DNA of 64,000 bases from the NCBI RefSeq assembly GCF_003610735.1, contig NZ_RAQM01000012.1, positions 1-64,000 of the forward strand, in the 5' to 3' direction. The notes under the pieces were generated by a model, which was not told the DNA's origin, did not search any database, and saw only the letters and a program-made list of their open reading frames with translations. This document shows positions 56,777-64,000 of the stretch, piece by piece; within the stretch, counting starts at the first letter, position 1; every line of letters begins with the position of its first letter. The position numbers were made by a program, and so were the translations under genes. Source of the DNA: Tenacibaculum lutimaris (GTDB taxonomy: Bacteria; Bacteroidota; Bacteroidia; Flavobacteriales; Flavobacteriaceae).

Positions 56777-57964
56777 TTAGTCTAAAATTTCAGTTACCTG
56801 ACCAGCTCCTACTGTTCTACCTCCTTCACGGATAGCGAACTGTAAACCAACGTTTAATGCGATTGGTTGGATTAAGTCTACAGTGATAGTTAAGTTATCA
56901 CCAGGCATTACCATCTCTACTCCTTCTGGTAAGTTGATGTTACCAGTTACGTCAGTTGTACGTACGTAGAACTGTGGACGGTAGTTGTTGTGGAATGGAG
57001 TGTGACGTCCACCTTCTTCTTTCTTTAAGATATACACCTCAGCTTTAAACTTAGCGTGTGGAGTAATAGAACCTGGCTTACAGATTACCATACCTCTCTT
57101 AATATCTTCTTTAGCAATACCTCTTAATAAGATACCAGCGTTATCTCCAGCTTCTCCTCTATCTAAGATTTGACGGAACATTTCAATACCAGTTACAGTA
57201 GAAGTTAATTTCTCATCTCCCATACCGATGATCTCTACAGGATCTCCTGTGTTGATGATACCAGTTTCGATACGTCCTGTTGCTACAGTACCACGACCAG
57301 TAATAGAGAATACATCTTCGATTGGCATTAAGAATGGCTTTTCAGTATCTCTTGGTGGCTCTTCAATCCAAGTATCAACAGCTTCCATTAATTCTAATAC
57401 TGTATCAACCCACTTTTGCTCTCCGTTTAATGCACCTAAAGCAGAACCAGCGATAACAGGACCATTATCTCCATCATAGTCATAGAAAGATAATAAATCT
57501 CTTACTTCCATTTCTACTAATTCTAATAACTCCTCATCATCAACCATATCAACTTTGTTTAAGAAAACAACGATACGTGGAATACCTACCTGACGACCTA
57601 ATAAGATGTGCTCACGAGTTTGTGGCATTGGACCATCTGTAGCAGCTACTACTAAGATAGCACCATCCATTTGTGCAGCACCAGTTACCATGTTCTTTAC
57701 GTAATCGGCGTGACCTGGACAGTCAACGTGTGCGTAGTGACGGTTTGCTGTTGCATACTCTACGTGAGAAGAGTTAATTGTGATACCTCTTTCTTTTTCT
57801 TCTGGAGCGTTATCGATTTGATCAAAAGCTCTCTGCTCAGAAAATCCAGCATCTGCTAATACTTTAGTAATTGCAGCAGTTAAAGTAGTTTTACCGTGAT
57901 CTACGTGACCAATAGTACCTACGTTTAAGTGCGGTTTCGAACGATCATAAGTTCCTTTTGCCAT
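56777..57964 (-). CDS. tuf: Translation elongation factor Tu
   Basis: A 395-residue GTPase delivering aminoacyl-tRNA to the ribosome. [13 protein letters not shown] is G1, [13 protein letters not shown] the switch, [12 protein letters not shown] is G3, and [11 protein letters not shown] is G4. Domains II and III are complete. It lies between tRNA-Thr (GGT) and tRNA-Trp, as in tufB of E. coli. Confidence 0.98.
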   Translation of the reverse strand: MAKGTYDRSKPHLNVGTIGHVDHGKTTLTAAITKVLADAGFSEQRAFDQIDNAPEEKERGITINSSHVEYATANRHYAHVDCPGHADYVKNMVTGAAQMDGAILVVAATDGPMPQTREHILLGRQVGIPRIVVFLNKVDMVDDEELLELVEMEVRDLLSFYDYDGDNGPVIAGSALGALNGEQKWVDTVLELMEAVDTWIEEPPRDTEKPFLMPIEDVFSITGRGTVATGRIETGIINTGDPVEIIGMGDEKLTSTVTGIEMFRQILDRGEAGDNAGILLRGIAKEDIKRGMVICKPGSITPHAKFKAEVYILKKEEGGRHTPFHNNYRPQFYVRTTDVTGNINLPEGVEMVMPGDNLTITVDLIQPIALNVGLQFAIREGGRTVGAGQVTEILD

Positions 57965-58039
57965 GATTATTAATTTTAATTCTTAGTTAAATATATTTAG
58001 TGTTATTTTTAAACTCTTGTCAAATAAACTCTAAAATAG

Positions 58040-58112
58040 AGCCAACAACGGGATTTGAACCCGTGACCTCATCCCTACCAAGGATGCGCTCTACCAACTG
58101 AGCTATGTCGGC
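58040..58112 (-). tRNA. tRNA-Thr (GGT)
   Basis: A 73-nt tRNA. Acceptor GCCGACA pairs with TGTTGGC (one G-U), anticodon stem CATCC/GGATG, loop TTGGTAG. It is immediately upstream of tuf. Confidence 0.95.
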
Positions 58113-58123
58113 AACGAATTTAG

Positions 58124-58196
58124 AGCGGGAGACCGGGTTCGAACCGGCGACATTCAGCTTGGAAGGCTGACGCTCTACCAACTGAGCTACTCCCGC
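58124..58196 (-). tRNA. tRNA-Gly (TCC)
   Basis: A 73-nt tRNA. Acceptor GCGGGAG pairs with CTCCCGC, anticodon stem TCAGC/GCTGA, loop CTTCCAA. Confidence 0.95.
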
Positions 58197-58220
58197 AATT
58201 TTGCTTGTTTAAGATTTTAG

Positions 58221-58303
58221 TGGGGAGAGCAGGATTCGAACCTGCGAAGTCGTAAGACAACGGAGTTACAGTCCGTCCCATTTGGCCGCTCTGGAATCTC
58301 CCC
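58221..58303 (-). tRNA. tRNA-Tyr (GTA), second copy
   Basis: An 83-nt class II tRNA, identical to the copy at 12260-12342. Anticodon GTA lies in loop CTGTAAC. Confidence 0.95.
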
Positions 58304-58346
58304 AATAATCTTAAATCAAAATTTTAATGAACTTTTGTTCTTTTAG

Positions 58347-58420
58347 AGCCGATGGAGGGACTCGAACCCACGACCTGCTGATTACAAATCAGCTGCTCTA
58401 GCCAGCTGAGCTACATCGGC
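58347..58420 (-). tRNA. tRNA-Thr (TGT)
   Basis: A 74-nt tRNA. Acceptor GCCGATG pairs with CATCGGC, anticodon stem GCTGA/TCAGC, loop TTTGTAA. It is the first gene of the tRNA-tuf unit. Confidence 0.95.
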
Positions 58421-58460
58421 AATTGTTATAAAAAAACAATCCGCTATTTCTAACGGACTG

Positions 58461-58468
58461 CAAATGTA
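58461..58468 (-). promoter_or_regulatory. -7 element of the tRNA-tuf unit
   Basis: TACATTTG on the minus strand, 40 bases before tRNA-Thr (TGT), matches TAnnTTTG. The expected upstream TTG is unclear. Confidence 0.5.
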
Positions 58469-58520
58469 AAAAGTAATTTTCGATTTTTAAAACTTTTTTT
58501 AATTATTTTTTATTGTTTTT

Positions 58521-58826
58521 TTACACAAGAGCATCTTTCTTTTTTTCTTTCGACTTTTGCAACTGTCTTTTTAATGATTCTACCGACACACTAACACCTT
58601 CCTCAAAAGTTTTACATTGCTTTTTTACCATTAACTCATCTCCTGGTATATTGATTTTTACCTCTGTAATTTTATTTTCTTTTTCGCTCGTTTTTTGCAC
58701 TTTCAAAAATACTTCTGCATCAACGATCTTATCATGAAACTTTTCTAATCCTCCTACTTTTTTCTCAATGTAATCTATTAATTTTTTGTCTGCTGAGAAA
58801 TTTACTGATTGCGTGAATACCTTCAT
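58521..58826 (-). CDS. hpf: Ribosome hibernation promoting factor, short type
   Basis: A 101-residue protein: MKVFTQSVNFSADKKLIDYIEKKVGGLEKF with a C-terminal basic tail. It lacks the dimerising C-terminal domain of long HPF, so it is the short YfiA/HPF form that binds idle 70S ribosomes. It follows xerC by 14 bases. Confidence 0.85.
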   Translation of the reverse strand: MKVFTQSVNFSADKKLIDYIEKKVGGLEKFHDKIVDAEVFLKVQKTSEKENKITEVKINIPGDELMVKKQCKTFEEGVSVSVESLKRQLQKSKEKKKDALV

Positions 58827-58840
58827 AATTCTTCGATCTT

Positions 58841-59728
58841 TTAAGTTGACTCTCTAGGATGAGCCTTATTATACACTTTTTTTATTTGCTCCAAGCTATT
58901 GTGCGTATACACTTGGGTAGAGGCTAAACTTGAATGCCCTAGTAATTCTTTAACCGAATTTAACGACGCACCGTTATTTAGTAAATGTGTTGCAAATGCA
59001 TGCCTTAAAATATGAGGACTTTTTTTTGCTTTTGTCGACACCCTACTAAAGTACAAATTTATTATTCGGTAAACAAGGGTTTCATAAATTTTAACTCCCT
59101 TTTTAGTTATAAAAAGCGCCTCTTCATTTTCTATTTCGTACTCCTTTTTTTCAGACAAATATTTCTCTAGTGTTTTATAGACTGAAGGCAAGATTGTTAC
59201 ATATCTTTCTTTATTTCTTTTCCCTAAAACTTTAATTGCTTTTTTAGAATGCTCTACATCTTTCTCTTTAACATTTATTAACTCTATTCTTCTCATCCCT
59301 GTTGAATACAACAATTCAACTATTAACCGGTCTCTTATCGATTCAAAATCGGAAGTTTCATTTAACAATTTCAACACCTCTTCTACTTCCTTTTGCTCAA
59401 ATGGTGTTTGAATTTTCTTTTGAACTTTTAAAGCTTTATGACTCGCTAATGGATTAATTGTTACTTCACCTATTTTTTGCAAAAACTTATAAAAGGTTTT
59501 TAAGGAACTAACCTTTCTATTCACACTTCTATTCGACACACCACTGTTTACCAAACTAACAATCCATGTTCGTATTTGATTATAATGAATAGCCTCTAAA
59601 TCATCTTGATCAAATTCAACCTCACAAAAATCTTTAAAGGCAATTAAATCTGTTTTATATGCTTGTATTGTATTTTTTGAATAGTTTTTTTCAAACGTTA
59701 AGTATTCTAGGAAAGCTTCTATAAGCAT
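58841..59728 (-). CDS. xerC: Tyrosine recombinase XerC-type
   Basis: A 295-residue recombinase. An N-terminal SAM-like domain (FLEYLTFEKNYSKNTIQAYK) precedes the catalytic set: Arg in STGMRRIEL, HILRHAFATHLL with HxxR, LGHSSLASTQVYTH with the nucleophile Tyr. It is the typical XerC length for chromosome-dimer resolution at dif. It follows rpsU, with a terminator between. Confidence 0.85.
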   Translation of the reverse strand: MLIEAFLEYLTFEKNYSKNTIQAYKTDLIAFKDFCEVEFDQDDLEAIHYNQIRTWIVSLVNSGVSNRSVNRKVSSLKTFYKFLQKIGEVTINPLASHKALKVQKKIQTPFEQKEVEEVLKLLNETSDFESIRDRLIVELLYSTGMRRIELINVKEKDVEHSKKAIKVLGKRNKERYVTILPSVYKTLEKYLSEKKEYEIENEEALFITKKGVKIYETLVYRIINLYFSRVSTKAKKSPHILRHAFATHLLNNGASLNSVKELLGHSSLASTQVYTHNSLEQIKKVYNKAHPREST

Positions 59729-59757
59729 TTATATTCTTATTTACTAAAATGAAGGTA

Positions 59758-59793
59758 CAAAAAAAACCTGTATTAAGATCAACACAGGTTTTA
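59758..59793 (-). terminator. rpsU terminator
   Basis: AAAACCTGT pairs with ACAGGTTTT around a 12-base loop, with a T-run on the minus strand. It separates rpsU from xerC. Confidence 0.8.
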
Positions 59794-59812
59794 TACATTA
59801 TAAGGATGATTA

Positions 59813-60010
59813 CTATCCTACTTCTTCTTGAGTTCTTAATCTCTGAACGTAAGATGCTTTAATCATTTGAGCACGTTTTGCTACAGATGGCTTTGTAAAT
59901 TGCTTTCTGTTACGTAATTGCTTCATCGTTTTTGTACGATCAAATTTACGCTTATAACGTTTTAACGCTCTATCGATATTCTCTCCTTCTTTAACTGGAA
60001 TGATTAACAT
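59813..60010 (-). CDS. rpsU: Ribosomal protein S21 (bS21)
   Basis: A 65-residue basic protein: MLIIPVKEGENIDRALKRYKRKFDRTKTMK then RNRKQFTKPSVAKRAQ. In Flavobacteriia bS21 helps hide the anti-Shine-Dalgarno tail of 16S rRNA. A near-perfect Shine-Dalgarno precedes this gene (see separate entry). Confidence 0.95.
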   Translation of the reverse strand: MLIIPVKEGENIDRALKRYKRKFDRTKTMKQLRNRKQFTKPSVAKRAQMIKASYVQRLRTQEEVG

Positions 60011-60017
60011 GTTTTTG

Positions 60018-60027
60018 CACCTCCTTT
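60018..60027 (-). promoter_or_regulatory. Strong Shine-Dalgarno of rpsU
   Basis: AAAGGAGGTG on the minus strand lies seven bases before the ATG. Most genes in this window lack such a sequence. It is consistent with bS21 autoregulation reported in Flavobacterium johnsoniae, where ribosomes lacking bS21 expose the anti-SD and then favour this mRNA. Confidence 0.85.
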
Positions 60028-60159
60028 CATTGTAGTTTTCTATATTTTTAAAATCTTTTGATAAAACACAGTATATCAGAAGATTATATTGTTTTTAATT
60101 TATTTGGACGGCAAAGATACAAAGTATTATTTAAAATCAAATTATTCAAACTCTTTTTT

Positions 60160-60193
60160 CATAAAAAAAATCCTGTTTTAAAAACAGGATTTT
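60160..60193 (-). terminator. Terminator of the acyl-CoA dehydrogenase unit
   Basis: AAAATCCTGTTTT pairs with AAAACAGGATTTT, with T-run on the minus strand. Confidence 0.85.
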
Positions 60194-60224
60194 AACTTCT
60201 ATAAATCTTTATTTTCAAGCGAAC

Positions 60225-61391
60225 TTATGTTGCTGGCTTGTATTCTTTCTTATCTATTACCATTTTAGCAATGATTTCTTTAAGAATCTCTGATGTACCT
60301 CCACCTATTGGTCCTAAACGACTATCACGAAGTAAACGCGCCATAGGATATTCTTCCATATAACCATAACCACCTAACAATTGCAATGCATCATAAATCA
60401 CCTCATCTGCCATTTTAGTTGACAACAATTTACTCATACTCGCTTCTTTTACCACATAAACTCCGTCATTTAATCGTTTTGCTATAGAATAATTATATTC
60501 TTTACACATATCTACTCTACTTGCCATTTCAGCAATTTTATGACGTAACGCTTGGAATTTATCTAATGTTTTACCAAATGCTTGACGCTCGCTCATATAT
60601 TGTATCGCGTACTCTACTGCATATTCTGCACGTGCGTGTGCATTAATCCCCATAACTAAACGTTCTAAAGCAAAATGCTGCATAATGTACGGAAATCCTT
60701 TTCCTTCTTCACCCATAAGGTTCTCTACAGGAATTACCACATTATCAAAAGCGATTTCAGCAGTATCAGAAGCTCTCCAACCTAACTTATCTAACTTAGT
60801 TGAAGAAATTCCTGGTGTATCTCTATCTACAATAAAAATACTCATTCCTTTATGCTTGTCTTCTGGATTTGTTTTTGCCGCAACCACTAAATAATCAGAA
60901 TACACTCCGTTAGTAATAAATGTTTTTGAACCATTAATTACATAAGTATCTCCTTTTTTAATTGCAGTAGTTCGCATTCCTGCAACATCACTTCCTCCAA
61001 AAGGTTCTGTAATACACAAACATCCTATTTTATCACCTTCAATACTTGGTGTTAAGTATTCTCTTTTAATACGGTCGTCTCCTTCTTTATTCAAGTGTGT
61101 CATTGCTAAATAAGCATGTGCCCACATGTTAGCTGCGAATCCGCCTGAATTCACTTTTTGTAATTCTTCTAAAAAAATTACAGTATAAAAAAGGTCTAAA
61201 CCTAATCCTCCATACTCTTCTGGTTGGTTTAAACCAAAGTATCCCATTTCACCGAATTTCTTCCAGATAAAACGTTCAACAGTTCCTTCTTTTTCCCATT
61301 TATCTATATGCGGAACAACTTCTTTTTGTAAAAAATCTTTAAAACTTTGACGAAAAGACTCGTGCTCTTCAGTAAAATACATACTGTTCAT
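60225..61391 (-). CDS. Acyl-CoA dehydrogenase family protein
   Basis: A 388-residue FAD enzyme. Motifs include CLCITEPFGGSDVAGMRTTAIK, YVINGSKTFITNGVYSDYLVV, FALERLVMGINAHARAEYAVEYAIQY, and QLLGGYGYMEEYPMARLLRDSRLGPIGGGTSEILKEII; the catalytic Glu is expected near the C-terminus in the YMEEYP or GGTSE region. It oxidises acyl-CoA in fatty-acid or branched-chain degradation; exact chain length is not decidable. Start could also be an ATG nine bases in. Confidence 0.9.
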   Translation of the reverse strand: MNSMYFTEEHESFRQSFKDFLQKEVVPHIDKWEKEGTVERFIWKKFGEMGYFGLNQPEEYGGLGLDLFYTVIFLEELQKVNSGGFAANMWAHAYLAMTHLNKEGDDRIKREYLTPSIEGDKIGCLCITEPFGGSDVAGMRTTAIKKGDTYVINGSKTFITNGVYSDYLVVAAKTNPEDKHKGMSIFIVDRDTPGISSTKLDKLGWRASDTAEIAFDNVVIPVENLMGEEGKGFPYIMQHFALERLVMGINAHARAEYAVEYAIQYMSERQAFGKTLDKFQALRHKIAEMASRVDMCKEYNYSIAKRLNDGVYVVKEASMSKLLSTKMADEVIYDALQLLGGYGYMEEYPMARLLRDSRLGPIGGGTSEILKEIIAKMVIDKKEYKPAT

Positions 61392-61416
61392 TCGTTCTCT
61401 AATTGTTTGTTGTTTG

Positions 61417-62316
61417 TTATTTTGCTTCCAAATATATAACTATTCTATCGTATTTGTCTAGTGGAAAATCTTTAATATTTCTTAATTCAGAAATATTTTG
61501 AAGTTCTGCTACCTCGTCTCGATACTCAAAAATCTTTTTACAGAGTTCATAATCTATATATGGATTTTTTAACACCTCTTTAAAAGTAGCTGTATTAACA
61601 TTTACTTTTTCTATAATTGGTTTGTCTACTATTTTAAATATTGCTAGAACCTTATTAGCGGTTTCTTTGTTCAATCCCCAAACTTCATACAATTGAGAAG
61701 GGAACGAATATCCTTGTAATTTATTTCGATATTTTATAATCCTCGAAGAAAGCACTTCACCAACTCCACTAATAGTTTCTAAATCTTGTTGTGTAACTTT
61801 ATTAATATCATTAGTTGAAGTTTTGTATACCTTATTATATATATGCTTTTCTGATAAGCTCGCTTTAATAGTTTTGTTTTTCTTTTGATTCTCTCTTCTT
61901 ATTACCCAATCTGGAAATTTAAAATATGGAGAAACTATAGCTAACAAGCTATCTGATACTTTTGTTATTTGTTGAAATTCAGATACAGAATTTACAAAAT
62001 TGTTTTGTTTTCTATATGTGTGAAGTCTATCTATTTCTTCTGTATTCATTCCTAATTGATACCCTTTAAAATCTGTTATATAATTTGGATTGAACGGATA
62101 CAACTTCGGCTTCCTGCTTTCTAGTTCTACTTGCTTTAAACTATCTATTTGATGTTGAAAAGCTAGTAATTCTTCTGTTTCAATAGTTTTCTCTACCTCT
62201 GAAGAAAAATCAACATAAACATAAATGAGTTGCAATATGATGATTACTACCAACAAAAAGAAAACCCCATTTCGTTGGCGTTTGTTGTACCAGAAATGGG
62301 GTTTAAATATTTTCAT
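61417..62316 (-). CDS. Helix-hairpin-helix (ComEA-like) protein
   Basis: A 299-residue protein with an N-terminal membrane anchor (residues about 17-35, GVFFLLVVIIILQLIYVYV). Three helix-hairpin-helix repeats follow: DFKGYQLGMNTEEIDRLHTY, DLETISGVGEVLSSRIIKY and VNVNTATFKEVLKNPYIDYELCKKIFEY. The domain binds DNA non-specifically. It may act in DNA uptake, but no com genes are adjacent. It lies 25 bases upstream of the acyl-CoA dehydrogenase gene. Confidence 0.7.
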   Translation of the reverse strand: MKIFKPHFWYNKRQRNGVFFLLVVIIILQLIYVYVDFSSEVEKTIETEELLAFQHQIDSLKQVELESRKPKLYPFNPNYITDFKGYQLGMNTEEIDRLHTYRKQNNFVNSVSEFQQITKVSDSLLAIVSPYFKFPDWVIRRENQKKNKTIKASLSEKHIYNKVYKTSTNDINKVTQQDLETISGVGEVLSSRIIKYRNKLQGYSFPSQLYEVWGLNKETANKVLAIFKIVDKPIIEKVNVNTATFKEVLKNPYIDYELCKKIFEYRDEVAELQNISELRNIKDFPLDKYDRIVIYLEAK

Positions 62317-62326
62317 CTTTTAATTT

Positions 62327-64000
62327 TTAATCTTCTATTGCTTCCTTTTTTAGGTTAATAGCATCCATATATCTTTTCAATTGCTTTTTAACCACTGGCA
62401 TTAACAAGTATAAACCTACCATATTTGGAAACACCATTGCAAAAATCATTGCATCTGAAAAATCCCAAATAGATTTCATACTTGCTGCAGCACCAATTAC
62501 CACGAAAGTTAAGAATAAAAATTTATATGTTAAATCGGCTTTTTTACCTCTACCAAATAAAAACTTCCAAGACTGTAATCCGTAGTAAGACCAAGAAATC
62601 ATTGTTGACACAGCGAATAACACTACAGCAACCGTTAAAAACACGTTTGAGAAAGGAATATACGCTGCGAATGCTTTTGATGTAATTCCTGCTCCTTCAT
62701 AAGCAATTCCGTCAATAAACACAGACCCTGTTCCATCTCCTCCATATTCAAATGCTCCTCCGAAGTTAAAAATAATAATTACTAAAGCTGTCATTGTACA
62801 TATTAATACAGTATCAATAAAAGGCTCTAATAACGCTACTAAACCTTCTGAAGCTGAATATTTAGTTTTTACTGCTGAGTGCGCAATAGATGCTGATCCT
62901 GCTCCTGCTTCATTTGAGAAAGCTGCTCTTTTAAATCCTACTAATAACACACCTATAACTCCACCAACTCCAATTGCTGTTGGGTTAAATGCTTCTGCAA
63001 GAATTAAAGAGATAGCATCGTCAATTAAAGAGAAATTAACTCCTAAAATATATAAACAAGCTAATAAATATAATAACGCCATAAAAGGAACCACTTTTTC
63101 AGTAACCGAAGCAATTCTTTTAATTCCTCCAATAATAATAATTCCTACTAAAATTGCTAACACAAGTCCTATAATAGCTCCCGCTGCTGTGCTTTCTAGC
63201 CCTAATAACTCTTTAATTACAATTGTTGCTTGGTTTGATTGAGCAGCGTTACCACCACCAAAAGATCCTCCAATACAGAACACCGCAAATGCTCCTGCAG
63301 CAATTTTACCTAAAGTAGCAAAACCTTTTTCTTTTAATCCTTTTGATAAATAATACATAGGACCTCCATATACTGTACCATCTTCTCCTACATCACGGTA
63401 GTGAACCCCTAAAGTACACTCAACAAACTTTGTTGACATACCTAATAATCCACAAATAATCATCCAAAAAGTAGCCCCTGGACCTCCTAAAGCAATTGCT
63501 AAAGCAACCCCTGCAATGTTTCCATTACCAACTGTACCTGAAACAGCAGTTGCTAATGCTTGGAAGTGCGACACTTCTCCTTCATGACTCTCATCTCTAA
63601 TCGTATCCTTTATATCTCCATCTATTTCTAAATCGCTATGCAAGCTTTCAATATTCTCAATATGCTCTTCAATATCATCAACTTCATTCATATCTACACC
63701 CTGCGCAATACCATCTTCACCATATAATAATTGTGCTCCGTGCTTTTCAATATCTTCATACTTCCCTCTAACTACATTGATTGCTGTAAAAAAGTGACGA
63801 ATATTTGGAAACCCAAAATAAATCGTAAAAAAAGCGGCACTTGCCACTAACAAAATCAATACAAAAGGGGTTCCAAATACTGGAAAGAAAATTACACTGC
63901 TAAAAAAATCAGATATAGGTTTGAACCATTCATCAATTTGTTGATCCAGCCCCTTTTCTTGTGCAAATGTGAACATCGGCGTTATTAAAAACAGCAATGC
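62327..64000 (-). CDS. Alanine/glycine:cation symporter (AGCS), 5' end outside window
   Basis: At least 556 residues, C-terminal part complete. It has the AGCS segments GEVSHFQALATAVSGTVGNGNIAGVALAI, STKFVECTLGVHYRDVGEDGTVYGGPMYYL and KRAAFSNEAGAGSASIAHSAVKT. A TTG at 63997 lies within a signal-peptide-like LFLITPMFTFAQ; the frame stays open to the window edge, so the true start is probably beyond it. Residues about 81-139 (63581-63757) are an unusually acidic insertion between the first two helices. Confidence 0.85.
   Translation of the reverse strand, partial: ALLFLITPMFTFAQEKGLDQQIDEWFKPISDFFSSVIFFPVFGTPFVLILLVASAAFFTIYFGFPNIRHFFTAINVVRGKYEDIEKHGAQLLYGEDGIAQGVDMNEVDDIEEHIENIESLHSDLEIDGDIKDTIRDESHEGEVSHFQALATAVSGTVGNGNIAGVALAIALGGPGATFWMIICGLLGMSTKFVECTLGVHYRDVGEDGTVYGGPMYYLSKGLKEKGFATLGKIAAGAFAVFCIGGSFGGGNAAQSNQATIVIKELLGLESTAAGAIIGLVLAILVGIIIIGGIKRIASVTEKVVPFMALLYLLACLYILGVNFSLIDDAISLILAEAFNPTAIGVGGVIGVLLVGFKRAAFSNEAGAGSASIAHSAVKTKYSASEGLVALLEPFIDTVLICTMTALVIIIFNFGGAFEYGGDGTGSVFIDGIAYEGAGITSKAFAAYIPFSNVFLTVAVVLFAVSTMISWSYYGLQSWKFLFGRGKKADLTYKFLFLTFVVIGAAASMKSIWDFSDAMIFAMVFPNMVGLYLLMPVVKKQLKRYMDAINLKKEAIED

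Noticed and set aside
1..64000. CRISPR array, prophage or insertion sequence
   Set aside because: No regularly spaced repeats, phage structural genes or transposase were seen; xerC is of the housekeeping type.

Overview
The window is chromosomal DNA from a low-GC member of the Bacteroidota, most probably a marine Flavobacteriaceae. I would guess near Tenacibaculum or Polaribacter, but the genus is not proven. The signs are a fused ccoN/ccoO cytochrome oxidase gene, the TonB receptor with a CarboxypepD-like N-terminus, the DUF2490, DUF3467 and DUF4369 families, promoters with a TAnnTTTG -7 element, and a general lack of Shine-Dalgarno sequences with a striking exception at rpsU. No insertion sequence, prophage or CRISPR array was seen.

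Layout. 1-2000 is a small accessory patch: a long imperfect palindrome, a CrtA-like gene, a gene frameshifted at a run of nine A, and a coding remnant. 2036-4691 holds the ohrR-ohr-nitroreductase peroxide-stress unit, a stand-alone ArsR C-terminal module and a secreted SGNH hydrolase. 4779-6849 is pdxH-sixA-ppx. 6993-20839 is mostly minus strand and rich in envelope and secreted functions: DUF389 membrane protein, C1 peptidase, TonB receptor, tRNA-Lys/tRNA-Tyr, MlaFE, PafA phosphatase (plus strand), YqaE/Pmp3, M14 carboxypeptidase, two thioredoxin-fold proteins and S1/P1 nuclease. 20962-30791 is plus strand: an SPFH / membrane protein / Arc-like cluster, a 1066-residue BNR propeller with an S9 peptidase lipoprotein, and DUF2490, DUF819 and DUF4369 proteins.

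30857-44815 is the microaerobic respiration region: uspA, tauE/safE, fixH, ccoG, ccoP, ccoQ, ccoNO, ccoS, then a TerB-like gene, hemN, deoD, deoC, cupin and ccoI, and a divergent CRP/FNR-type regulator. Three minus-strand promoters here (uspA, ccoS and ccoI) share an FNR-like inverted repeat at exactly the same distance from the -7 element, which points to a single regulon.

44859-60010 is the conserved core expression block, all minus strand: rpsU, xerC, hpf, tRNA-Thr/Tyr/Gly/Thr, tuf, tRNA-Trp, secE, nusG, rplKAJL, rpoB, rpoC, DUF3467. 60225-64000 holds an acyl-CoA dehydrogenase, a helix-hairpin-helix protein and the start-truncated AGCS symporter.

The strongest candidates for a second look are the FNR-like promoter architecture and its incomplete-cysteine regulator, the SPFH/Arc cluster, the A9 frameshift gene, the ArsR C-terminal module with its 22-bp palindrome, and the rpsU Shine-Dalgarno exception.
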